Shown: in pieces, positions 10,883 through 23,035 of the stretch | How positions within the stretch are numbered: position 1 is the stretch's first letter | Layout: every line of letters starts with the position of its first letter | NCBI GenBank assembly: GCA_902619595.1 | Contig: CACNFE010000004.1 | Span: 21,483 to 85,482 of the forward strand | Length of the DNA: 64,000 nt | Direction of reading: 5' to 3' | Origin: an uncultured Pelagibacteraceae bacterium | Lineage (GTDB): Bacteria; Pseudomonadota; Alphaproteobacteria; Pelagibacterales; Pelagibacteraceae | Notes under the pieces: generated by a model | The model's database searches: none | Told to the model about the DNA's origin: nothing | Seen by the model: the letters and a program-made list of their open reading frames with translations, nothing else | Made by a program: the position numbers and the translations under genes

Positions 10883-12252
10883 ATCGAATTCATTACATAT
10901 TTTTTAACTTTTTGAATATCATTTGAAAGAAGTTCAAATTTTTCTTTTCTCTTATTAACGTATTTAAGACTATTTGGTAAATTTTCAGTTTTAGAAATTG
11001 CATCCTCTATTGCTTTTGGAAATTTACATGGGTGAGCAGTTGATAATACAACACAATTTTTTTCTATTCCTAATTTTTTTACAGCACCAATCCCCACTGC
11101 GGTATGTGGATCAACGACCGTTTGATGTTCATCATTAATTTTTTTTATCATTTCAATAGTTTCATTTTCATCAAGCATCTCAGATATAAAATTCTTTTGT
11201 ATTTTGCCTAAATCCTTAGTATCAATTTTATAAGTATTATTTTTAATTTTACTCATTAAATCTTTTGTAACTTCTGAGTTACAATCTTTTACATCAAACA
11301 AGAGCCTCTCAAAATTACTTGCTATCTGAATATCCATACTTGGTGTATTTGTTTCCATAACTTTCTTTTGAGAATAATCGCCCCCAGATATTGCTCTATG
11401 TAGTATGTCATTTTTATTTGTAGCAACAACCAGTTTGTCAATGGGAAGACCAAGTTTTTTTGCTAAGTAACCAGCATAGATATCTCCAAAATTTCCAGTT
11501 GGAACAGAAAAAGATAAAGGCTGACCATTTCCAACCTTAAAGTAAGCATAAAAATAATAGACAGCTTGAGCAATAATTCTTGCCCAATTGATTGAGTTTA
11601 CACCTGACATGTTAATTGATTTAGAAAACTTTTCGTCATTAAACATTGCTTTTACTAAATTTTGACAATCATCAAAGTTTCCCTGTATTGCAATATTAAA
11701 TACATTACTCGTCTCGCTAGTTGTCATTAATTTTCTCTGAACAGGGGAAATTCTATTATTCGGATGTAATACAAAAACATTCAAATTTTTTTTTCCTTTT
11801 AAGGCGTCTATAGCAGCTGCACCAGTATCACCTGAGGTTGCCACTACAATATTAATTTTTTTTTGCTCAAATTTTAAATGATATTCATAAAAATTACCTA
11901 TCAGTTGCATTGCAATATCTTTGAAAGCAAGTGTTGGACCGTGGAAAAGTTCTAAAACTTTTAAATTTCCTAATTTATTTATGTTAACAACATTTTTAGT
12001 TCTGAAATTTGAGTATGATTTAGATATTAGAGAGATTAAATCATCTTTAGACATAAAATCTCCAATAAATGGATTAATTATTTCTGCAGCCAAATCATTA
12101 TAGCTAAGATTTTTAAAGTTGTTTATTTCCTCTTTGCTAAATGGTTTTACTAATTTTGGAATAAATAGACCTCCATCATCTGCTAAACCTTTTAAAAAAA
12201 TGTCCTTAAAAGTAAAAATTTTTTGATTATTTCGTGTGCTGATATATTCCAT
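10879..12252 (-). CDS. thrC: Threonine synthase
   Basis: GPTLAFKDIAMQ, ATSGDTGAAAIDALKG. Confidence 0.95.
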   Translation of the reverse strand: MEYISTRNNQKIFTFKDIFLKGLADDGGLFIPKLVKPFSKEEINNFKNLSYNDLAAEIINPFIGDFMSKDDLISLISKSYSNFRTKNVVNINKLGNLKVLELFHGPTLAFKDIAMQLIGNFYEYHLKFEQKKINIVVATSGDTGAAAIDALKGKKNLNVFVLHPNNRISPVQRKLMTTSETSNVFNIAIQGNFDDCQNLVKAMFNDEKFSKSINMSGVNSINWARIIAQAVYYFYAYFKVGNGQPLSFSVPTGNFGDIYAGYLAKKLGLPIDKLVVATNKNDILHRAISGGDYSQKKVMETNTPSMDIQIASNFERLLFDVKDCNSEVTKDLMSKIKNNTYKIDTKDLGKIQKNFISEMLDENETIEMIKKINDEHQTVVDPHTAVGIGAVKKLGIEKNCVVLSTAHPCKFPKAIEDAISKTENLPNSLKYVNKRKEKFELLSNDIQKVKKYVMNSI

Positions 12253-12902
12253 TAGTAATTTTTTTTTCTAAAATATAAATATATTAAAAAAATTGAAATC
12301 GCTAATGAAAACCATGTAAGCGAGTATTTTAAATGATTATTTGAAATATTTGCAGTAATTTTTTTTGGATTTGGAAAATTTAATCTACTGTTTGTTTCAT
12401 AAATTATAAAATTTGAAAATTTTCTTCCAGTATACTCGAAAAGATCATTATCATTTAGTGTGAACCAATAATTATTTTGTATATCATTTTTTGGCTTAAA
12501 ATAATTTTTGTTTGATTTTTTTTTTAAAATACCTTGAAAATTTGTACTTGATATTCCAAAACTTTTATTTTTTAAGTCTCTTGGTATCCATCCTCTGTTT
12601 AAAAGATAATAACTATTTTCTATGCTAATTGTATTTACAATATCGAAGCCAGGTTCTCCTTTTTCATTCAGACTATATAAATAAATTAATTTTGAATCTT
12701 CAAAATTTGCTTCAAACTGGATTTTTTTAAAATTATGTGGATTGTTTCCTGAAAAAAAAACTGGTTTAGAGTTAATATTTTCCTCGATTTCAGAGATTAA
12801 ATTTAATTTCCAATTTAGTCTTACAATTTGCCAAACGCCAAGACTTAGAAAAATTAAAATAAAAAAATATACAAAAACCGAAAAAAGAAATTTGTTCTTC
12901 AA
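12252..12902 (-). CDS. SURF1 family cytochrome oxidase biogenesis protein
   Basis: Two-TM topology, YYLLNRGWIPRDL, adjacent to cox genes. Confidence 0.85.
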   Translation of the reverse strand: MKNKFLFSVFVYFFILIFLSLGVWQIVRLNWKLNLISEIEENINSKPVFFSGNNPHNFKKIQFEANFEDSKLIYLYSLNEKGEPGFDIVNTISIENSYYLLNRGWIPRDLKNKSFGISSTNFQGILKKKSNKNYFKPKNDIQNNYWFTLNDNDLFEYTGRKFSNFIIYETNSRLNFPNPKKITANISNNHLKYSLTWFSLAISIFLIYLYFRKKNY

Positions 12903-12909
12903 TTATTTT

Positions 12910-13701
12910 TTAACTACCCCAAATATAAATTGCTGCGAATAAGAATAGCCAAACTACATCAACAAAATGCCAATACCAAGCAGCAGCTTCAAATCCAAAA
13001 TGATGATCTTTGTTAAAATGTCCTAATTTTCCTCTCCACAAACACACTGCTAAAAAAATTGTTCCTACAACAACATGAAAGCCATGAAATCCTGTTGCCA
13101 TGTAAAAAGTTGCTCCATAGATATGTCCTGAGAAGCTAAATGTTGCATGGTGATATTCGTAAGCTTGAAGTGCGGTAAAACATAATCCTAAAAAAACAGT
13201 TAAGCTTAAACCTTGAATAAAGCTTTTCCTATCGTCCTCAAGTAAAGCATGATGAGCCCATGTTACTGTTGTGCCTGATAAAAGTAAAACTAGTGTATTT
13301 ATTAAAGGGATGTCCCAAGGATCAAAAACTTCAATATCTTTAGGCGGCCATACATTTCCAACAAATTCTGATGGAAACAAACTTGCATCAAAATATGCCC
13401 AGAACCAAGCAACAAAAAACATAACTTCTGAGGCAATAAATAGAGTCATTCCATATCTATGATGTATTTGAACTACAGGTGTATGATGACCTTGATGCTC
13501 TGCCTCGATCACCACATCTCTAAACCACATGTAAGCTCCATAGATAAGTAAGACAAAACCTAAAATCATCGCCCACATCACTTTGCTATGAAAATAATAA
13601 ACTGAACCAATGGCGGTTATTAATGTTGCAAAAGATGTATAAATTGGCCAAGGACTTGGGTCAACTAAGTGATAATCGTGTTTTTGCTCTCCGCTGGACA
13701 T
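12910..13701 (-). CDS. coxC: Cytochrome c oxidase subunit III
   Basis: HDYHLVDPSPWPIYTS, GFHGFHVVVGT, WYWHFVDVVWLFLF. Confidence 0.96.
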   Translation of the reverse strand: MSSGEQKHDYHLVDPSPWPIYTSFATLITAIGSVYYFHSKVMWAMILGFVLLIYGAYMWFRDVVIEAEHQGHHTPVVQIHHRYGMTLFIASEVMFFVAWFWAYFDASLFPSEFVGNVWPPKDIEVFDPWDIPLINTLVLLLSGTTVTWAHHALLEDDRKSFIQGLSLTVFLGLCFTALQAYEYHHATFSFSGHIYGATFYMATGFHGFHVVVGTIFLAVCLWRGKLGHFNKDHHFGFEAAAWYWHFVDVVWLFLFAAIYIWGS

Positions 13702-13705
13702 AATA

Positions 13706-14251
13706 TCAATTTATATTCTTTGATTGTTTATAATAATCAGACGAAAAAAAAGTATATGACATAGTTACATCTTCAACATTTGCAGTTTTTGGATCGTTTA
13801 CAAGCTCAGGATCTAAATAAAAAACTAGTTTATAAACGGCCTTTTCACCTGGTTTTAATATCTGTTTTTCAAAACAAAAACAACCTAACTTATTAAAATA
13901 TTGACCAAAGGACGAAGGTGAAACATTATAACTGGCAACCCCTGCGGAAGGTTCATTTCCAACATTTTGAACCTCGAAATCGATGTTGTAAACTTTGCCT
14001 GGCTTTACATCTAAAAGATTTTTTTTAGCCTTAAAGTCCCAAGAAAGATTACTATTAACATTTGTATCAAGTCTTACACTAATCACATTATCTAAAACAA
14101 TTTTTGGAGCTTCTTTTGATACTTGTGTAGTACCGCCAAAACCAGTTACTCTACAAAAAAGATCGTATAATGGGACCGCTGCAAATGAGAGACCTAGCAT
14201 AAAGAAAAAAATTCCGCCAAGTATTAAAGGTGTTAAAGTTTTTTTTTTCAT
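13706..14251 (-). CDS. ctaG: Cytochrome c oxidase assembly protein CtaG/Cox11
   Basis: AAVPLYDLFCRVTGFGGTTQ and FNKLGCFCFEKQ. Confidence 0.95.
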   Translation of the reverse strand: MKKKTLTPLILGGIFFFMLGLSFAAVPLYDLFCRVTGFGGTTQVSKEAPKIVLDNVISVRLDTNVNSNLSWDFKAKKNLLDVKPGKVYNIDFEVQNVGNEPSAGVASYNVSPSSFGQYFNKLGCFCFEKQILKPGEKAVYKLVFYLDPELVNDPKTANVEDVTMSYTFFSSDYYKQSKNIN

Positions 14252-14254
14252 AAT

Positions 14255-14377
14255 CTATAAAGGTCTATCAAATACTCCAATGTTAAATAGCGTAAATATA
14301 AATAAAAAAACTATAAATAATAACAACCCAAGTGCTGTCCATATATTTCGTTTTTTTAATTTTTTATCAGGTATCAT
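14255..14377 (-). CDS. 40-aa single-TM small protein in the cox cluster (possible CoxF-like)
   Basis: Manual translation: MIPDKKLKKRNIWTALGLLLFIVFLFIFTLFNIGVFDRPL; start overlaps ctaB stop (TAATG); not in ORF track. Confidence 0.75.
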   Translation of the reverse strand: MIPDKKLKKRNIWTALGLLLFIVFLFIFTLFNIGVFDRPL

Positions 14378-15288
14378 TAAATTAATTTATCAATCAAAAA
14401 TAATACGAAAATTAGAAATAAATATATTATTGAATAACTGAAAATGTGTTTCGCTATATTTGTATCAAATTTATTTTTTTTAAAACTGTAAAGATTAAAA
14501 CAAATATAGTTGTAGTATAAGGTCAGTGCTAAAGATGGGATTAAAAATGTCAATCCAGCAAACCCAATATAATATGGTATTAAAATAGTTGGTATCATTA
14601 GCAAAGAGTAAATTAAAATATTTTTTTTTGTATTTTGAATTCCGTCTGTTATTGGGAGCATTGGAATTTTTGCTCTTTTATAATCATTTGCTTTGTAAAG
14701 GCTAAGTGCCCAAAAATGTGACGGTGTCCAAATAAATATAATTAGAAATAATGTTAGTGGTTCCATAGATAAAGAGTTAGTTGCAATAGTCCATCCTATA
14801 ACAGGAGGTAATGCTCCTGAAGCTCCTCCAATAACAATGTTTTGTGAAGTCTTTCTTTTCAGCCAAATGGTATAAACAATAACGTAAAAGAAAATAGTAA
14901 AGAATAATAAGAACGCTGATAAAAAATTACTAAAATAATAAAGGCTAACGACAGATATAATGGACAATAGAAGGCCAAAAATTAATGCTTGGTCTTTATT
15001 TACTTTACCTCTTGGAATAGGTCTCAAACAAGTTCTAGACATTAGCTTGTCCAAATCAGCCTCATACCACATGTTAAGTGTTCCTGCTGCCCCTGCTCCC
15101 ATCGCAACAAATAAAATTCCTATCATCGCGTCTTTTACTGAAAGAGCTATTGGTGAAGATAATAAGCCAACTGCGCAAGTAAAAATAACTAATGACATTA
15201 CTCTTGGTTTCATTAGCTTTATAAGCTCGTTAAAAACTTTTATGTCTGAAACACTTTGTTTTTTGGCTCTTATATTAGTTGTAGACAT
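14377..15288 (-). CDS. ctaB: Protoheme IX farnesyltransferase
   Basis: UbiA-family: MWYEADLDKLMSRTCLRPIPRG. Confidence 0.95.
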   Translation of the reverse strand: MSTTNIRAKKQSVSDIKVFNELIKLMKPRVMSLVIFTCAVGLLSSPIALSVKDAMIGILFVAMGAGAAGTLNMWYEADLDKLMSRTCLRPIPRGKVNKDQALIFGLLLSIISVVSLYYFSNFLSAFLLFFTIFFYVIVYTIWLKRKTSQNIVIGGASGALPPVIGWTIATNSLSMEPLTLFLIIFIWTPSHFWALSLYKANDYKRAKIPMLPITDGIQNTKKNILIYSLLMIPTILIPYYIGFAGLTFLIPSLALTLYYNYICFNLYSFKKNKFDTNIAKHIFSYSIIYLFLIFVLFLIDKLI

Positions 15289-15315
15289 CTTTAAATTATA
15301 TATGCGTAAAAAAAT

Positions 15316-17762
<2,447 letters not shown>

Positions 17763-17822
17763 TATTATGAACTATATAGAACTAAATAATTAAAATTACA
17801 CTAATGTTTTCGCGACAATTTA

Positions 17823-18530
17823 TCAATTTATTATAAAATTAATCACAGATAACGCCGAAATTGCTGCTGTTTCTGAACGAAGAATATTGTCATTTAATTT
17901 AATTGTTTCAACATCTTTAAAATTTAGAATTTTTAACCTTTCCGACTCGGAAAAATCACCCTCTGGTCCAATTAATATGCATAATGGTTTTTTTTCAGAC
18001 TTTATTAAAGATATTTTTTTTTTATTAGAATTAAGATCAGTAAAGATTAATTTAATTTTATCTTCATAGGTTGATAGAAAATTTTGAAGCTTTACAGGAC
18101 TTTCTATCTCTGGTGTGCAAATTCTGTTTGATTGCTCAGTTGCCTCTATAATAATTTTTTTTAGTCTGTCATTATTTATCTTTCTAACAACACTTCTTTC
18201 AAATATGACAGGAATAAATTTTGTTACTCCAAGCTCTGTTGATTTTTGAATCATAAAATTAAAATAATTCGATTTAATTGGAGAAAAAGCTAACCATATG
18301 TCTACTCTGCTCTCTTTTGATCTTAACTGTTTAACAATTTGGAACTCAATGCCTGTTTTATTAATTTTTTTTATTTGTGCAATCCATTCTCCTGACTCGT
18401 TAAAAACATTAAACTCATCATTTTCTCTCAATCTCATAACTTTGCTAACATAGTGAGATTGTTTTTTATCCAAATTCCCAATAAGATTATCAGACAATTT
18501 TTTTTGATAGAATAGTCTTAAATTATTCAT
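17823..18530 (-). CDS. rsmE: 16S rRNA (uracil1498-N3)-methyltransferase
   Basis: LIGPEGDFSESE, LNDNILRSETAAISAL. Confidence 0.92.
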   Translation of the reverse strand: MNNLRLFYQKKLSDNLIGNLDKKQSHYVSKVMRLRENDEFNVFNESGEWIAQIKKINKTGIEFQIVKQLRSKESRVDIWLAFSPIKSNYFNFMIQKSTELGVTKFIPVIFERSVVRKINNDRLKKIIIEATEQSNRICTPEIESPVKLQNFLSTYEDKIKLIFTDLNSNKKKISLIKSEKKPLCILIGPEGDFSESERLKILNFKDVETIKLNDNILRSETAAISALSVINFIIN

Positions 18531-18553
18531 TAATAATTATATTAATCTGATTT

Positions 18554-19219
18554 ATGAAAAATATTAAAGCAATTATTTTTGATGCATATGGTACTTTATT
18601 TGATGTTAATTCCGCAGCAGAGAAATGTAAAAATAAAATAGGTGATAAATGGGAAGGTTTTGCTAATTACTGGAGAACAACACAACTTGAATATACTTGG
18701 CTACGAAGTTTAATGGATAGACATAAAGATTTCTGGCAAGTAACAGAAGATAGTTTAGATAAATCTATGAAAGTATTCGATATTGATCTTGAAATGAAAA
18801 ATGAATTATTAAATCTTTACAAAAAACTTTCAACATTTAATGAAGTACCTAAAGTTTTAAAAGACTTAAAGAATAAAAAATTTAAATTATCAATACTTTC
18901 AAACGGAACTCCTGGTCTTCTAGATGAATTAGTAAATAGTAATAATTTAGATAATATTTTTGATGATATTTTCTCAATTGAAAATGTTGGTATTTATAAA
19001 CCTAGCTCAAAAGTTTACGACATGCCAATCAAAAAATATAGTTTCAAAAAAAAAGAAATAGCTTTTTTAAGTGCAAATACTTGGGACGTATCTGCTGGTG
19101 GAAATTATGGTTATAATTCTATTTGGGTAAACAGAAATAATAATGTATTTGATAACTTGGATTATCAACCAAATTATGAAATTAAAAATTTAAATGAATT
19201 ACTCGAAATAATAAATTAA
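18554..19219 (+). CDS. Haloacid dehalogenase type II (HAD superfamily)
   Basis: FDAYGTLFDVNSA, LSNGTPGLL, SANTWDVSAGGNYG. Confidence 0.85.
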   Translation: MKNIKAIIFDAYGTLFDVNSAAEKCKNKIGDKWEGFANYWRTTQLEYTWLRSLMDRHKDFWQVTEDSLDKSMKVFDIDLEMKNELLNLYKKLSTFNEVPKVLKDLKNKKFKLSILSNGTPGLLDELVNSNNLDNIFDDIFSIENVGIYKPSSKVYDMPIKKYSFKKKEIAFLSANTWDVSAGGNYGYNSIWVNRNNNVFDNLDYQPNYEIKNLNELLEIIN

Positions 19220-19244
19220 ATTAAAATTAAAAAAGAAAGAGGTA

Positions 19245-19484
19245 TTGATGTTAAAGGGTAAAAAAGCTGGGGAAAGCGCTATTGTGGTTGAGGTCGAAAA
19301 GAATAAATCTTATTTTTGGTGTTCATGCGGATTAAGTTCTAAGCAACCGTTTTGTGACGGGTCGCATAAAAATACAGAATTTAGCCCAGTTAAATTTATA
19401 GCAGATGAGACAAAAAAAATGTTTTTTTGCACTTGCAAACAAACTAACAATCAGCCATTTTGTGATGGTTCGCATAACAAATAA
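19245..19484 (+). CDS. Dual CDGSH iron-sulfur domain protein
   Basis: Two motifs: CSCGLSSKQPFCDGSH and CTCKQTNNQPFCDGSH. Confidence 0.9.
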   Translation: MMLKGKKAGESAIVVEVEKNKSYFWCSCGLSSKQPFCDGSHKNTEFSPVKFIADETKKMFFCTCKQTNNQPFCDGSHNK

Positions 19485-19485
19485 T

Positions 19486-19896
19486 ATGAAAATATTTATA
19501 AATAAGATAAATGATTTCTTCTCAAATTTTGAGGCATTGGCATCTTTATTTTTAAGATTTGGAATAGCAATAGCTTTTTTAATTTATGGTTTAAATAAAT
19601 TTCCGTTACCACCACAGGGTCTAATTGAATATTTTGACTTATCTCCTGCTTTAGCATCATTTGTTGCAATTACAGAAGTTTCGGTAGGTGCTGCTTTAAT
19701 AATCGGAGGATTTATTAAAAATCCATATGGAAATTTTATTACTCGAATAGCTGGTTTTACAATCGTAATTTTGATGATTAATATATTTGTAATTGCTCAT
19801 TCAGATTGGTTTATAAATACAAAGCTTTTTACTAGTGTACAAATTTTTCTTTTTATTGGTGGTTTATATTTTTTAATCAAAGGCAATAGATCCTAA
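19486..19896 (+). CDS. DoxX family membrane protein (start inside ORF 19405..19896)
   Basis: Four-TM protein, LRFGIAIAFLIYGLNKF; ATG at 19486. Confidence 0.7.
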   Translation: MKIFINKINDFFSNFEALASLFLRFGIAIAFLIYGLNKFPLPPQGLIEYFDLSPALASFVAITEVSVGAALIIGGFIKNPYGNFITRIAGFTIVILMINIFVIAHSDWFINTKLFTSVQIFLFIGGLYFLIKGNRS

Positions 19897-19897
19897 A

Positions 19898-20734
19898 ATG
19901 AAACAGATTGAAGTTGATAGAATAATAGATCCAATTATTTCCTCTGATGGAGCTGGTGTAAAGTTAAAAAGAAGTATTGGTGTTGATCCAGATTATCTAG
20001 ATCCATTTCTAATGTTAGATGAGTTTGGTTCGGAGAATAAAGATGATTACGTTGGAGGCTTTCCACCACATCCGCATAGAGGAATTGAAACAGTTACTTA
20101 TATGCTTTCGGGAGATTTTGAGCATAAAGATAGTGCTGGTGGAAAAGGAAGGATGACGGCAGGTGATGTTCAATGGATGAAGACTGGTAGTGGAATAATT
20201 CATTCTGAAATGCCAGCTATGAAAGAAGGTAAGCTTCATGGTTTTCAGCTTTGGATAAATATGCCTGCAAAATTAAAGATGAGTAAACCTGAGTATATTT
20301 ATATAGACTCTAAAAAAATGAGAACTCATAAAGACAGCGAGAAAACCGTAAAAGTTATTGCTGGAAAATTTAATAGTACTGAGGGACCAGTTAACAAGCA
20401 CAATGTTCAACCGTTATATTTTGATGTAGTTCTTAATAAAGATAAAATTTTTAATTTCAATTTACCTGAGACCCATAATTCTTTTATTTATTTAATAAAT
20501 GGAGAAATTAAAGTTGGTGAAAAAAAACATGAGAAAATCACAGACTCAAAACTAGTTTTACTTACAAAGGGATCAAAGTTAATGGTAGAGTCGTTAATAA
20601 AATCAAATTTTTTACTTATATCTGGTAAGCCAATTGGTGAAAAGATTGCTAGAGGAGGGCCTTTCGTAATGAATACAAAAGCAGAGATCTTAGAAGCAAT
20701 AAATGATTACCATAATGGCACATTCGTAAAATAA
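19898..20734 (+). CDS. Pirin family protein
   Basis: FGSENKDDYVGGFPPHPHRGIETVTYMLSG and GSGIIHSEMP. Confidence 0.95.
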   Translation: MKQIEVDRIIDPIISSDGAGVKLKRSIGVDPDYLDPFLMLDEFGSENKDDYVGGFPPHPHRGIETVTYMLSGDFEHKDSAGGKGRMTAGDVQWMKTGSGIIHSEMPAMKEGKLHGFQLWINMPAKLKMSKPEYIYIDSKKMRTHKDSEKTVKVIAGKFNSTEGPVNKHNVQPLYFDVVLNKDKIFNFNLPETHNSFIYLINGEIKVGEKKHEKITDSKLVLLTKGSKLMVESLIKSNFLLISGKPIGEKIARGGPFVMNTKAEILEAINDYHNGTFVK

Positions 20735-20736
20735 CT

Positions 20737-21711
20737 ATGAAAGTAATAGAAATTAAGAAATTTGGTGGACCAGAGGTATTAGAACTTAAAGATGTCGAAA
20801 TTGGTAAGCCAGGACCCAAAGAAGTTTTGATTAAAAATTTATCAATAGGTCTTAATTATATAGATGTTTATCATCGTACTGGTTTATATCCCATACCATT
20901 ACCAAGTGGAATTGGTCTAGAAGCATGTGGCGTTATTGAAGAAGTCGGATCTGAGGTAAATTTATTTAAAATCGGAGATAGAGTAAGTCATGCGTCAATG
21001 CCTATAGGTGCTTACTCGGAAAAACAAATTATGCCTCAGGAAAAACTTGTAAGTGTGCCAGATGGCATATCTGATGAAGTAGCATCATGTATAGTATTAA
21101 AGGGTATGACTGCTGAATATTTGCTTTATAGAAGTTATATGGCAAAAAAAGGTGATAAGGTACTATTTCATGCTGCAGCTGGTGGAGTTGGACAAATTTT
21201 ATGTCAATGGGCAAATTCCATAGGTTGCGAAGTGATAGGTACAGTTGGATCAAAAGAAAAAGAGGAAATTGCAAAAAAAAATGGTTGTCACCATGTGATT
21301 AATTATGCAGAAAAAAATTTTGTTGAAGAAGTCGAGAAATTATTTGGAAAGAATGCAGTGGATGTAGTGTACGATGGTGTAGGACAAAAAACTTTTGAAG
21401 GCTCAATTGAATGCTTAAAAATAAGAGGTATGATGGTAGCATTTGGAAACGCCTCAGGATATGTAAATACAATTGATGTCAAAAAGCACATAAATACAAA
21501 AGGACTTTTTTTTACTAGACCGTCGATTGCTCACTATACTATAACTAGGAAAGAGTTAGAAGATTCTGCTAAAAAAGTATTCGATGCAGTAATTTCAAAA
21601 AAAATAAAAATAGATATTTCAAAAAAATATACTCTTGATCAGGCTAAAAATGCTCATGAAGATTTAGAAGCAAGAAAATTAATTGGTCCTGCAGTAATAA
21701 TACCTAGCTAA
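20737..21711 (+). CDS. Quinone oxidoreductase (zinc-independent MDR family)
   Basis: NYIDVYHRTGLYP, AAAGGVGQILCQWA. Confidence 0.92.
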   Translation: MKVIEIKKFGGPEVLELKDVEIGKPGPKEVLIKNLSIGLNYIDVYHRTGLYPIPLPSGIGLEACGVIEEVGSEVNLFKIGDRVSHASMPIGAYSEKQIMPQEKLVSVPDGISDEVASCIVLKGMTAEYLLYRSYMAKKGDKVLFHAAAGGVGQILCQWANSIGCEVIGTVGSKEKEEIAKKNGCHHVINYAEKNFVEEVEKLFGKNAVDVVYDGVGQKTFEGSIECLKIRGMMVAFGNASGYVNTIDVKKHINTKGLFFTRPSIAHYTITRKELEDSAKKVFDAVISKKIKIDISKKYTLDQAKNAHEDLEARKLIGPAVIIPS

Positions 21712-22112
21712 TCTATGTGAACGTCCATATCGGACATATGCAAATTTAAGGCACTTGTTGAAATCTGAATTTCTCTAATAAAAAACGCTATAGATATAAT
21801 CATTGATAGACAACATGATCCAAAAATAACTCTAGCTACAAATAAAGTATCTAAATACAGCGCAAATACAGTTAACATATTAAATAGAAAACCAAAAGCT
21901 GCGAACATGATAGTCCACCTTAGAATAGATATTCTTTTACTTAAGTTAATAAATTGTTTTTTCCATTCAGGAGGGATATGTTTTTCATAAACATGTTCGT
22001 CATGCAGTTCTCTTATTAGTTTACTTAAAGTATGAAATCTATTGCTATAGACACCCATTAGTAACGGTATCGCGGGAAACATTAATGCAGTCACTGTATA
22101 ATCAATATTCAT
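21708..22112 (-). CDS. DUF2721 family membrane protein
   Basis: Hydrophobic pattern and FPAIPLLMGVYSNRF. Confidence 0.6.
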   Translation of the reverse strand: MNIDYTVTALMFPAIPLLMGVYSNRFHTLSKLIRELHDEHVYEKHIPPEWKKQFINLSKRISILRWTIMFAAFGFLFNMLTVFALYLDTLFVARVIFGSCCLSMIISIAFFIREIQISTSALNLHMSDMDVHID

Positions 22113-22165
22113 AACGAATCAGTTTGATTATGAATCTAGCCTTTGCTATTTACAAGTAAATTCTG

Positions 22166-23035
22166 ATGAAACAAATAAATTATTTTATTGAGTTAACTCG
22201 CTTAAAAAAACCGATTGGGTTCATGCTATTATTTTGGCCATGTTTATGGGGACTAACGATAGCATTTGATTTTTCTAGAGATATTCAAATATTCATTAAA
22301 TATCTTTTATTATTTTTTTTAGGGTCGGTATTAATGAGATCAGCTGGATGTATAATTAACGATGTATTTGATAAAGATTATGATAATAAAGTTGAGAGAA
22401 CAAAATCTCGTCCAATAGCATCTGGAGCCATATCTGTAAAATTGGCTCTTCTCTACTCAATAATTTTATGTTTAATGGCTTTTTTTGTTCTAATACAGTT
22501 TAATTTATTCACAATTTTACTTGCACTTGGTTCAATGCCCTTAGCATTTACCTATCCATTAATGAAAAGATTTACTTACTGGCCACAGCTATTTTTAGGA
22601 ATTACTTTCAACTATGGTCTTATATTGGGCTGGACATCCATAAATAGTCAAATTGATGCTTTGCCAGTAATATTTTATATAGGAGCCATATTTTGGACAT
22701 TAGGTTACGACACAATATATGGGTTCCAAGATATTAAAGACGATGAAATTATAGGAGTAAAATCAACATCTATTAAATTTAAAAAAAATCCTAAAATATT
22801 TATCTCGGGATGCTTTTTGATTTTTATTTTATGCTTATTTTATTTAGGTTACAAAATGATGTTTAGTTCAATCTACTTTTTTGGAATTTTTATAATCTCT
22901 TTGCATTTGCTTATTTATCAAATTAGATTTTTAAATATTAATGATAAATTTAGTTGCTTAAGTAAATTTAAGTCAAATAACCTTATTGGATTTTTAGTTT
23001 TTATAAATATTTTAATTGGAAAAATTATTTTATGA
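22166..23035 (+). CDS. ubiA: 4-hydroxybenzoate polyprenyltransferase
   Basis: LRSAGCIINDVFDKDYDNKVERTKSRPIASG, GYDTIYGFQDIKDD. Confidence 0.93.
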   Translation: MKQINYFIELTRLKKPIGFMLLFWPCLWGLTIAFDFSRDIQIFIKYLLLFFLGSVLMRSAGCIINDVFDKDYDNKVERTKSRPIASGAISVKLALLYSIILCLMAFFVLIQFNLFTILLALGSMPLAFTYPLMKRFTYWPQLFLGITFNYGLILGWTSINSQIDALPVIFYIGAIFWTLGYDTIYGFQDIKDDEIIGVKSTSIKFKKNPKIFISGCFLIFILCLFYLGYKMMFSSIYFFGIFIISLHLLIYQIRFLNINDKFSCLSKFKSNNLIGFLVFINILIGKIIL

